Assembly (NCBI GenBank): GCA_012744395.1
Contig: JAAYCB010000415.1
Location: 1-39,712 of the forward strand
Direction of reading: 5' to 3'
From: Pirellulaceae bacterium
Lineage (GTDB): Bacteria; Planctomycetota; Planctomycetia; Pirellulales; Thermoguttaceae
DNA length: 39,712 bases
The first letter of the stretch is position 1. Each line of letters begins with the position of its first letter. Shown here one piece after another: positions 32,546 to 39,036 of the stretch. A model generated the notes under the pieces. It was not told where the DNA came from and ran no database searches. It worked only from the letters and a program-made list of their open reading frames with translations. The translations under genes were made by a program, and so were the position numbers.

Positions 32546-33664
32546 ATGCCGCCGATTCGATTAGCCCTGTGCATCACCGATCTTGACGTGGGCGGAGCGG
32601 AGCGATGCCTCGAAGAGCTCGTCATCGGCGTGGATCGCCGGCGATTTTCGCCGGTCGTCTACTGTCTGGCACCCCGCCCACAAAACGACGAAGCTTCGTG
32701 CGGCGCGCCGGTCGAGCGGGCCGGCATCGCGGTTCACTACCTCGGGGCGCGGCACCTGTGGAGTCTCCCGCGCGTGATCCGCGACCTGTCGGAGCGGCTG
32801 CGCCGGCAAAATCCGCAGGTTATCCAAACCTTCCTGTTTCACGCCAATATCGTCGGCCGTCTGGCGGCTCGGCGTGCCGGTGTGCCTTGTGTCGTCTCTG
32901 GCGTCCGCGTGGCGGAGCATCGCGCCCGCTGGCACCTCTGGGTGGAGCGGTGGACGAGAAACCTCGTGGACCGGCACGTCTGCGTCAGTCGCGCGGTTGC
33001 GGATTTCACCGCGCGGAATACCGGAATCGACAACAATCGTCTGGTGGTGATTCCCAATGGGATCGACGTGGACCGGCTCCGCGCGGTCAAGGCGGCCAGC
33101 CTGGCGGAATACGGGATCGCGGCTGGGAGGCGGGCCGTGACGTTTGTCGGGCGTCTCGATCCGCAAAAAGGGCTGTCTTGGCTCTTGGACACCGCGGTAG
33201 AGTGGCTCCCCAGGCTGGCCAGCCACGATCTCCTGCTGGTGGGCCACGGCCGCCAGCGGGCCGCGCTGGAGAGGCAAGCGGTCCGGCTGGGAATTGGCGG
33301 TCGCGTCCGGTTCGCCGGCTGGCGTCCCAACGTAGCCGAGATCCTCGCCGCGAGCGATCTTCTCGTCCTGCCCTCCCGCTGGGAGGGGATGCCGAACGTC
33401 GTGCTCCAGGCGATGGCCCTCGGGCTGCCCGTCCTGGCGACCGATGTGGAGGGGACAAGGGAACTGCTCGGGCCGGCGGCGGCGCAAACGGTTGCCTATG
33501 GAGACACCCCGACCTTTGTAAACAGACTGGTTACGTTGATCGAGGACCGTCGCAGCGGAGCGGAGCTTGGGCTGGAGAACCGCCAGCGGGCCGCCTCCGA
33601 GTTCTCGCTGGGGGCGATGATCGCCGCCTATCAACGGCTTTGGGAGTCGCTTGCTGGGGGGTGA
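32546..33664 (+). CDS. GT4 family glycosyltransferase
   Basis: 372 residues from the ATG at 32546, with AGAGGA 7 bases upstream. The N-terminal Rossmann domain starts PPIRLALCITDLDVGGAERC, with the glycine loop that contacts the donor. Residues 180-210 contain VVIPNGIDVDRLR and TFVGRLDPQKGLSWLL. The C-terminal donor site reads LPSRWEGMPNVVLQAMALG; the usual EX7E motif is EX7Q here. Family members build surface polysaccharide or glycolipid from a nucleotide sugar. There is no obvious membrane segment. It lies upstream of mraZ but a hairpin and the mraZ promoter separate them. Confidence 0.92.
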   Translation: MPPIRLALCITDLDVGGAERCLEELVIGVDRRRFSPVVYCLAPRPQNDEASCGAPVERAGIAVHYLGARHLWSLPRVIRDLSERLRRQNPQVIQTFLFHANIVGRLAARRAGVPCVVSGVRVAEHRARWHLWVERWTRNLVDRHVCVSRAVADFTARNTGIDNNRLVVIPNGIDVDRLRAVKAASLAEYGIAAGRRAVTFVGRLDPQKGLSWLLDTAVEWLPRLASHDLLLVGHGRQRAALERQAVRLGIGGRVRFAGWRPNVAEILAASDLLVLPSRWEGMPNVVLQAMALGLPVLATDVEGTRELLGPAAAQTVAYGDTPTFVNRLVTLIEDRRSGAELGLENRQRAASEFSLGAMIAAYQRLWESLAGG

Positions 33665-33667
33665 CCC

Positions 33668-33716
33668 GCGTCGGGAGAATTCGTGGAAAAAGAATTTTTC
33701 CGCCAGCTCCCGCGAC
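33668..33716. terminator. Long imperfect hairpin after the glycosyltransferase gene
   Basis: GGAAAAA and TTTTTCC at 33685-33701 flank GAA as a perfect inner stem. Outside it, GTCGGGAG near 33670 can pair with CTCCCGCGAC near 33707. The structure starts a few bases after the stop codon and most likely ends that transcript, although its T-run is inside the stem. Confidence 0.5.
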
Positions 33717-33789
33717 GGAAGTCGGTCCGGCGCCACGACCTGCGGCCTGCGGTGGCGAACGGGCCGTGACGGAATGCAGAAAAGCCCCG

Positions 33790-33817
33790 TTGACGTATCA
33801 AGAGAAACGAGTATCCT
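33790..33817 (+). promoter_or_regulatory. Promoter of mraZ
   Basis: TTGACG at 33790-33795 and TATCCT at 33812-33817 are separated by 16 bases. The -10 box directly touches the TGGG array, and mraZ starts 92 bases further on. Confidence 0.65.
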
Positions 33818-33852
33818 TGGGCCTTTGTGGGGCCCAGTGGGGAGTAGTGGTA
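33818..33852 (+). promoter_or_regulatory. MraZ-binding repeats (autoregulatory operator)
   Basis: TGGG occurs at 33818, 33828 and 33838, and TGGT at 33848, an exact 10-base period with 5-base units and 5-base spacers. In bacteria where it was studied, MraZ binds direct TGGGN repeats with 5-base spacers near its own promoter. The array here covers the expected transcription start, so the MraZ ring would repress. Confidence 0.85.
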
Positions 33853-33909
33853 ACGAACGGCTCCCAGAGAGGTTCGTGAGGCAGAGATCGCGTTGAAAAT
33901 GCGCACAAG

Positions 33910-34359
33910 ATGCTTCTGACAGGCACGTTTCCCCGCGCGATTGATGAGAAACTGCGAGTTGCGATTCCCAAGCGGCTCCGCGAGGGACTCGGATGCGCGC
34001 AAGGTGGAAACCTGTATATCGCCCCAGCAACGGATCAATCTCTAGCCATTTATACGGAGGAGTCTTTCGCCCAATTGGCGGAGCGGTTGGCGAAGGTCTC
34101 GCCAACGCAGCAGCAGGTGCGAGCATTCACACGGCTGTTTTACGCTCGCGCGCAGCGAGTTGAGCTGGATGGGCAGGGGAGAATCCGCGTACCCGGAGAT
34201 TTGGCGCAATTGGCGTGTCTGGAGAAGGAGGTTGTCTTGCTCGGTGTTCAGGACCACTTGGAACTCTGGGCGGCCGCGCGTTGGCTGGAGTACCTGGAAG
34301 ACAAGCAGAGCCGCTTCGACGAGATCGCCGAGGCGGCCTTTGACCAATCCCTTCCGTGA
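33910..34359 (+). CDS. mraZ: MraZ transcriptional regulator
   Basis: 149 residues from the ATG at 33910 (MLLTGTFPRAIDEKLRVAIP). Two AbrB-like swapped-hairpin domains are present. The first has the DEKLRVAIPKRLREGL DNA-binding turn; in most MraZ proteins it reads DxKGR. The second has VELDGQGRIRVPGDLAQLA near residue 83. MraZ forms an octamer or larger ring and contacts TGGG repeats; the operator upstream supports self-repression. In most bacteria mraZ and rsmH open the division and cell-wall cluster. Here rsmH is 419 bases away and no ftsL, ftsI or mur genes follow. Length and fold are normal. Confidence 0.94.
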   Translation: MLLTGTFPRAIDEKLRVAIPKRLREGLGCAQGGNLYIAPATDQSLAIYTEESFAQLAERLAKVSPTQQQVRAFTRLFYARAQRVELDGQGRIRVPGDLAQLACLEKEVVLLGVQDHLELWAAARWLEYLEDKQSRFDEIAEAAFDQSLP

Positions 34360-34778
34360 ACCGGGCTGGGTGAAGAAAAGGGCGCTGCGGCGTCTGGCTC
34401 TTTGCCCGGCGGGCCGGGAATCGCCCCGTGGGCGATCCGTGCCTCCAGTAGCTGTATAGGAGAATCATTGCGAAGGATTGTCCGTCCGTCCATTCGCCGT
34501 GTGTAGGGTCCGCGGGCGTCTGTTACCGGCCACCGACAGACGTCTGGCCGAACCTCTTGGGGGTTTGATGGCCCTACAGGTATGGGAGGCGGGATCCTCC
34601 CGGCCGCGACTTGCGGAGCCAGTCGTCGCCTTCGCCGACGAGGGAACCGCGAACACTCAACCTCGCTCGGGCACACGGACGTGCCTGAGGTCGAGTGTTT
34701 TTGCCGATTTCGGTTGGCGGCGCTGCCGCGCGGCGACGGAGTAGCGAGACTCGGCGGGGCAACCGAGATGGGAATACA
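34360..34778 (+). other. 419-base gap between mraZ and rsmH with hairpins
   Basis: In most genomes these two genes nearly touch. Here the gap has no supported gene. It contains a hairpin pairing GGAATCGCCC near 34418 with GGGCGATCC, and further on a terminator at 34652-34702. Between them, 34500-34640 holds further short inverted repeats such as GGGAGGCGGGATCCTCCC. It may be a leader that controls rsmH, or the scar of a lost gene. Confidence 0.5.
34652..34702 (+). terminator. Intrinsic terminator or attenuator upstream of rsmH
   Basis: AACACTC with AACCTC (34652-34664) pairs with GAGGT and CGAGTGTT (34687-34699) with one mismatch. GGGCAC and GTGCC form the top of the stem. A five-base T-run follows at 34698-34702. 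It lies 77 bases before the rsmH start, so it either ends the mraZ transcript or attenuates read-through. Confidence 0.75.
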
Positions 34779-35663
34779 ATGGGGGAAGGCTCCTCGATCC
34801 ACGTTGCCGTCCTTCTGGACGAAATCGTCGACTGGCTCAGGCCTCGCCAGGGGGCTGTCGTTGTCGATGGCACACTCGGTGGCGGAGGGCACGCCCGTGC
34901 ACTGGCCGGGGCGGTCGGCGGCGCGGGGCGCGTCATCGCCCTGGATCGAGATCCCCGCCCGGTCGAACGCGCCAAGACGGAGTTGGGCGGCTTGCCCGTG
35001 ACCGTTGTGCAGGCCAATTTCTGCGATTTGCCGGAGGTGCTGAGGGACTTGGAGATCGAGACGGTCGAGGGGGTGGTGCTGGACTTGGGGCTGTCGAGCG
35101 ATCAACTTGCCGACGAGAGCCGCGGTTTCAGCTTCTCGGCCGCAGGACCGCTCGATTTGCGGTTCGATCCGATGCGCGGCGAACCGGCCGCGCGCCTTGT
35201 CAACCGGCTCAGTGCGGAACACCTGGCCGATCTGATCTTTGCGTACGGGGAAGAACGATACAGTCGGAGGATTGCCCGAGCGATCGTCGACCGCCGTAAG
35301 AGAGAGCCGATTCGCACGGCTGCCGAGTTGGCCGAAATCGTTCGCCGGGCGATTCCCGCGTCGAGACGGCAGGAGCGGATCGATCCGGCGACGCGAACGT
35401 TCCAGGCCCTGCGGATTGCCGTCAACGATGAACTCAAGTCGCTGGAAATCGCGCTCCGCAGGATTCCCGACTGCCTGGCCTGCGGCGCGCGGTTGGCCGT
35501 GATCAGTTTTCACTCGCTCGAAGACCGGCGCGTCAAGGAGGCGTTTCGCGGCGATCCGCGGCTGGCCGTCTTGACAAAGAAACCCGTTTGCCCGGATGAT
35601 CAGCAGGCCGCGGCGAATCCCCGCAGCCGCAGCGCGAAACTTCGCGTCGCGGAGCGGCTCTGA
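34779..35663 (+). CDS. rsmH: 16S rRNA (cytosine-1402-N4)-methyltransferase
   Basis: 294 residues from the ATG at 34779 (MGEGSSIHVAVLLDEIVDWL). The upstream open frame is part of the terminator region and was dropped. VVDGTLGGGGHARAL binds SAM, VIALDRDP follows, and GVVLDLGLSSDQLADESRGF, SAAGPLDLRFDP and YGEERYSRRIARAIV are in correct order. The C-terminus has AVISFHSLEDRRVKEAFR and RSRSAKLRVAERL. The enzyme acts on the 30S subunit. Its conservation next to mraZ is the remaining trace of a division and cell-wall cluster. It probably shares a promoter with the LysM gene 191 bases downstream. Confidence 0.95.
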   Translation: MGEGSSIHVAVLLDEIVDWLRPRQGAVVVDGTLGGGGHARALAGAVGGAGRVIALDRDPRPVERAKTELGGLPVTVVQANFCDLPEVLRDLEIETVEGVVLDLGLSSDQLADESRGFSFSAAGPLDLRFDPMRGEPAARLVNRLSAEHLADLIFAYGEERYSRRIARAIVDRRKREPIRTAAELAEIVRRAIPASRRQERIDPATRTFQALRIAVNDELKSLEIALRRIPDCLACGARLAVISFHSLEDRRVKEAFRGDPRLAVLTKKPVCPDDQQAAANPRSRSAKLRVAERL

Positions 35664-35682
35664 GAAGCGGGCGGAGGTGGCA

Positions 35683-35785
35683 GGCTACAGGTTACCGCTG
35701 ACAGCCAGCAGAGCGATGGCCCGCCCGTTTTCAGCATTCCCCATTCGCCCCTGGACATTCGACATTCCTGCGCTATTCGGCATTC
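35683..35785. repeat. Degenerate heptanucleotide arrays between rsmH and the LysM gene
   Basis: From 35683 four 7-base steps can be read: GGCTACA, GGTTACC, GCTGACA, GCCAGCA. From 35735 the element CATTC recurs at 35735, 35742, 35756 and 35763, all multiples of 7 apart, and TATTC/CATTC at 35774 and 35781 are again 7 apart. There is no palindrome copy here. Confidence 0.6.
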
Positions 35786-35854
35786 ACCCGTAACCTCTGC
35801 GAACAGTATGACTCGGTTGCGGCTTGACGCGCTACTCGGCAAGGAGGCTGAGAG

Positions 35855-37369
35855 ATGACCAAGAACAAGAAACCGCAAGAGAAGCTTGAACCGTTTGCCG
35901 CTCCCCTGCCGGGCGATTCCGCGTTGCCGAATCAGCCGGGCAGAGGGCGCGAGGTCAAGATCGGCCTGGCCGTGCTCGCCCTGACGCTGGTTGCCGTGGG
36001 GTACGTGGTGGCGACGCAGGTCTTCCCCGGCGACGAGGCCGCCGACGCTGTCGCGGAAGACGGCCTCGGAGCGGAGGAGGGGGACAGCGACAATGTCTTC
36101 GCCAGTCTGTCCGCCGACCACATTCCGGCAGTCGTTCGCCCCGATGCGGAACCGGGAGCCGGTCCCCTGCTGCCCGCCCAGTGGAATGCCGTGGCGACCG
36201 GGGCCGAGAAGGTTGCGGAAGCGGCCCCGCCGATTCCGTCGATCCCCCCCATGCCCTCGCCGGCGGCGGCGATGGCGGCGGCGGCCGGATGGAATGCCGG
36301 CGCGACGAGCGAGAGCCGCGCCGCGGAACAGGCCGGTGAGCCGGACACGAATCCGCCGGCAGCCGGTGCAGATGAGCGCGGAGGCGGACTGGCCGATTCT
36401 CCGCCGGGCATCGTTGAGGCCGCCGCGGCGGAGTCGGCGATGGCTTCGCCTCTTGTCCCGTCGTCCGCGACGGTTGAACCGCCTCCGCTGGCGGCCAATC
36501 CGTCGGCTCAAGGGAGCGATCCGGAGCAGCCCGGCGGCGGATGGCCGAATCCCGATTCCGCGCCGCCGGCCCACGCAGCGCCAACCGGCCCCTTGCCGGC
36601 GACGCCGCCGGATGGGGCGCCGTATGGGGCGCCGATCAACGGGGTTGCTCCAGTCCAGAACCTGTCGAACGCAAGCGACGCGCGGAGCCCGGATGCGGAT
36701 CCCCGCCAGGCCCCGGATGCTCCCCAAGGAGCCGTGCCCCGCTGGCCGGTTGAGTCCTCCCCGCCCGCCCCTGCCACCCCGTTGGCATCGCAGACGCCGG
36801 TTCAGTATGCCGGCCTTGCGGAACCGGATCAGGCCGGGGCGGGGCCAGCGCCCCACGCCTGGCAGCAACCGGTGGTGACGGTTATCGACGGCAAGTATAC
36901 CGCCAGTCCCAATGACAACTTCTACACGATCGCCAGGAAGGCGTATGGCTCGGGCGCATATTTCCGCGCACTGGCGCAGCACAATCGCGACAAGTATCCC
37001 GAGGCGGACAGCATCCGCATCGGCGACGTCATCGCAGTGCCGCCGGTTGAACAACTCGAGGCCAGATACCCCGCCCTCTGCCCAAAACCGGATCACCGCG
37101 ACGCCGCCAAGAACCGCAGCCTGGCCGCCGCCGCTGAGCCGCTTCGGGGAGGGCGCGTCTACGTGGTACAAGAGGGCGACACGCTGTTCGACATCGCCCG
37201 CTATGAACTCGGAAGCCGGGCGCGCGTAGCGGAAGTGATCGAGTTGAACCGCCGGGTCCTTGGCGACCAGATCAACTACCTGACGCCGGGTATGCGATTG
37301 ATGCTGCCGGACGAAGCCGATCGATCGCCGGCGGTGACGCAGCGGCCGGCGGAAGGCAGCCTGCGGTAG
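35855..37369 (+). CDS. Membrane-anchored protein with two LysM domains
   Basis: 504 residues from the ATG at 35855, with AAGGAGG 8 bases upstream. Residues 1-33 are cytoplasmic and polar. One membrane helix follows (VKIGLAVLALTLVAVGYVVA, 34-53). Residues 60-345 form a long linker rich in Pro, Ala and Gly with no recognisable fold. Two LysM domains close the protein: YTASPNDNFYTIARKAYGSG with IRIGDVIAVPP at ~350-400, and YVVQEGDTLFDIARYELGSR with LTPGMRLMLP at ~437-486. LysM binds glycan chains of peptidoglycan. The type II topology resembles an anchor linking membrane to wall. Its place after rsmH is where other bacteria carry ftsL and ftsI. Confidence 0.88.
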   Translation: MTKNKKPQEKLEPFAAPLPGDSALPNQPGRGREVKIGLAVLALTLVAVGYVVATQVFPGDEAADAVAEDGLGAEEGDSDNVFASLSADHIPAVVRPDAEPGAGPLLPAQWNAVATGAEKVAEAAPPIPSIPPMPSPAAAMAAAAGWNAGATSESRAAEQAGEPDTNPPAAGADERGGGLADSPPGIVEAAAAESAMASPLVPSSATVEPPPLAANPSAQGSDPEQPGGGWPNPDSAPPAHAAPTGPLPATPPDGAPYGAPINGVAPVQNLSNASDARSPDADPRQAPDAPQGAVPRWPVESSPPAPATPLASQTPVQYAGLAEPDQAGAGPAPHAWQQPVVTVIDGKYTASPNDNFYTIARKAYGSGAYFRALAQHNRDKYPEADSIRIGDVIAVPPVEQLEARYPALCPKPDHRDAAKNRSLAAAAEPLRGGRVYVVQEGDTLFDIARYELGSRARVAEVIELNRRVLGDQINYLTPGMRLMLPDEADRSPAVTQRPAEGSLR

Positions 37370-37401
37370 GGACGGTGGGGCCTTAGGGCCGGGAGCCGCG
37401 C

Positions 37402-37881
37402 TTGGACAAGCCGCCAGCAGCCGAGATCCGAATTGTCTCTGGAGGGCAGACCGGCGTCGATCGTGCGGGGCTCGACACGGCGATCGCGCTGGGCCTGGAT
37501 CACGGGGGATGGTGCCCGCGCGGACGGCTGGCCGAGGACGGCACGATTGCCGCGCTGTACCAGCTTCGGGAGACCGACTCGCCGCTCTACGCCGCGCGGA
37601 CCGAGCAGAACGTGATCGATTCGGACGCGACCTTGATCCTCTACCTGGAGCCTCTCCGGGGCGGCACGGAGCTCACGCGCCGGCTGGCCAGGCAGCACGG
37701 TCGGCCGTGCCTGCTGGTCGACCTGGAACGGCCGCCGCCGGCCGAGACGGTCCGCCAGTGGATTCGCGGGGCGGGGGTCGGCACGCTGAACATCGCCGGC
37801 CCCCGCGAAAGCCAGCACGCGGGCATCTACCGGTTGGCCAGGGCGTATCTCGAACAGGTCTTCTCCGGGATGGGGAGTTGA
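37402..37881 (+). CDS. Putative molybdenum carrier protein (YpsA/SMF-like Rossmann fold)
   Basis: 159 residues from the TTG at 37402, with GGGAG 7 bases upstream; no ATG or GTG lies before the first conserved motif. RIVSGGQTGVDRAGLDTAIA at residues 9-28 is the family signature. WCPRGRLAEDGTIAALYQL, RTEQNVIDSDATLIL and GGTELTRRLA follow. The ending has TLNIAGPRESQHAGIYRLAR. The family is named after a molybdenum-binding cyanobacterial homologue, but many members have only a nucleotide-binding fold of unknown function. It lies 32 bases after the LysM gene and may be co-transcribed. Confidence 0.88.
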   Translation: MDKPPAAEIRIVSGGQTGVDRAGLDTAIALGLDHGGWCPRGRLAEDGTIAALYQLRETDSPLYAARTEQNVIDSDATLILYLEPLRGGTELTRRLARQHGRPCLLVDLERPPPAETVRQWIRGAGVGTLNIAGPRESQHAGIYRLARAYLEQVFSGMGS

Positions 37882-38013
37882 CCGCGCACGGCTCTTGCGG
37901 AGGACTCCGGCGGCGGTCCGCGGCAGGCTGCGCGGAGTGCTTCGCTGGACGGGGCACGTCCGGGCAATCGCGGCAATCGGCCGGGAATTGCCGCGAAGCA
38001 TCGTGCGGCTGCG

Positions 38014-38880
38014 TCATGGCAGCCCGTCGAGAAACTCGACCAGTTGGCGATCGTAGTCCGGCGGCTGTGGATCGTTGTGATCGCCGCCTTCGATGGTCAG
38101 GAACGTCTTGGGCTCGTTGGCGGCCGCCAGCAGCCGTCTTCCCATTTCGTAGGGGACCACGCGGTCGGAGTCGCCGTGGCTGACCAGGAGTGGCCCGCGG
38201 TAGCGGCCGATCTTCGCCAGGGAATCGAAGCGGTTGCGGATCAGGCTTCGCATCGGCAGCCAGGGGTAATGCACGGCGGCCATCTCCGCAATGGAGGTGA
38301 AGGTGCTTTCGAGCACGAGGCCGCGCGCGCCGTCCGTGGCGGCCAGGTCGACGGCCACGGCGCCGCCGAGCGAGCGGCCCATCAGGACAATCCGAGTCTC
38401 GGCGACTCCCGCGCGGCGGGCCAACCAGGCGCGCGCCGCCCGGGCGTCGAGCAACAATCCCTTCTCGGCCGGACGGCCGCCGCTCTTGCCGTAGCCGCGA
38501 TAGTCGTAGATCATCACGCTCACGCCGGCCCGGCCGTTCAAGGCGCGGAGCATTTCCGCCCGATCGCTGAGGTTCCCCGCATTCCCGTGGCTGAAGAGCA
38601 CCACGGCTCGCGGGTTTTCGTGGGGAACGTACCAGCCGTGGAGCGGCGTCCCGTCAGAGGCCGTGAACTGGGCGTCTTCGAACTTCAGGCCGGCGGGATT
38701 CCAGTCGCCCTGGGGATAGCGAGACGGAAAGAAAATGAACTGTTCCTCGAAGATCATGCACAGCACCGCGAGCGCGAGGCAGCAGACCACCGGTACGAGC
38801 AGGATGGCGACGATTTTCCGCCAACGGCGGATGGATGTCCAGGCCGGCGTCGCCTCCGGCGGGGATGCGGGACCGGGCAT
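38014..38880 (-). CDS. Membrane-anchored alpha/beta hydrolase (ABHD13/BEM46-like)
   Basis: 288 residues from the ATG at 38880, with AGGAGG upstream. After a 20-residue polar start, one membrane helix is clear (IVAILLVPVVCCLALAVLCM, 23-42). EEQFIFFPSRYPQGDW is typical of the BEM46 group. The hydrolase domain has the oxyanion region FSHGNAGN near 97-102, nucleophile Ser170 in GRSLGG, Asp239 in HGDSD and His268 in GGDHND, a full catalytic triad. Such proteins are esterases or thioesterases of uncertain substrate. It stands on the minus strand downstream of the DUF1571 gene and is separated from it by a large hairpin region. Confidence 0.9.
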   Translation of the reverse strand: MPGPASPPEATPAWTSIRRWRKIVAILLVPVVCCLALAVLCMIFEEQFIFFPSRYPQGDWNPAGLKFEDAQFTASDGTPLHGWYVPHENPRAVVLFSHGNAGNLSDRAEMLRALNGRAGVSVMIYDYRGYGKSGGRPAEKGLLLDARAARAWLARRAGVAETRIVLMGRSLGGAVAVDLAATDGARGLVLESTFTSIAEMAAVHYPWLPMRSLIRNRFDSLAKIGRYRGPLLVSHGDSDRVVPYEMGRRLLAAANEPKTFLTIEGGDHNDPQPPDYDRQLVEFLDGLP

Positions 38881-38927
38881 GGGCCGCCCCTCCTGTTATC
38901 GGCCTGAGAGTCTGCGCCACGGGGGAG

Positions 38928-39024
38928 GCGCGACACGCCTGTCGAGACGATGGCAAACGGGTACGACCTCGCAACTCCGGAAAACGGAGCGGCGAGGTCG
39001 TCTCTTGGGGAACGCGTGTCGCGC
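38928..39024. terminator. Nested inverted repeats between the DUF1571 and hydrolase genes
   Basis: Outer arms GCGCGACACGC (38928-38938) and GCGTGTCGCGC (39014-39024) are perfect complements. Inside them ACGACCTCGC (38963-38972) pairs with GCGAGGTCGT (38992-39001), and CTCCG with CGGAG closes on a GAAAA loop. The cruciform-like structure sits 13 bases after the DUF1571 stop codon. It may end that transcript, although there is no T-run, or be a separate repeat element. Confidence 0.6.
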
Positions 39025-39036
39025 GTCAGGCAACGG

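Noticed and set aside
32561..34126. A 521-codon open frame on the minus strand
   Set aside because: Antisense to the glycosyltransferase gene and the mraZ operator; low-complexity translation.
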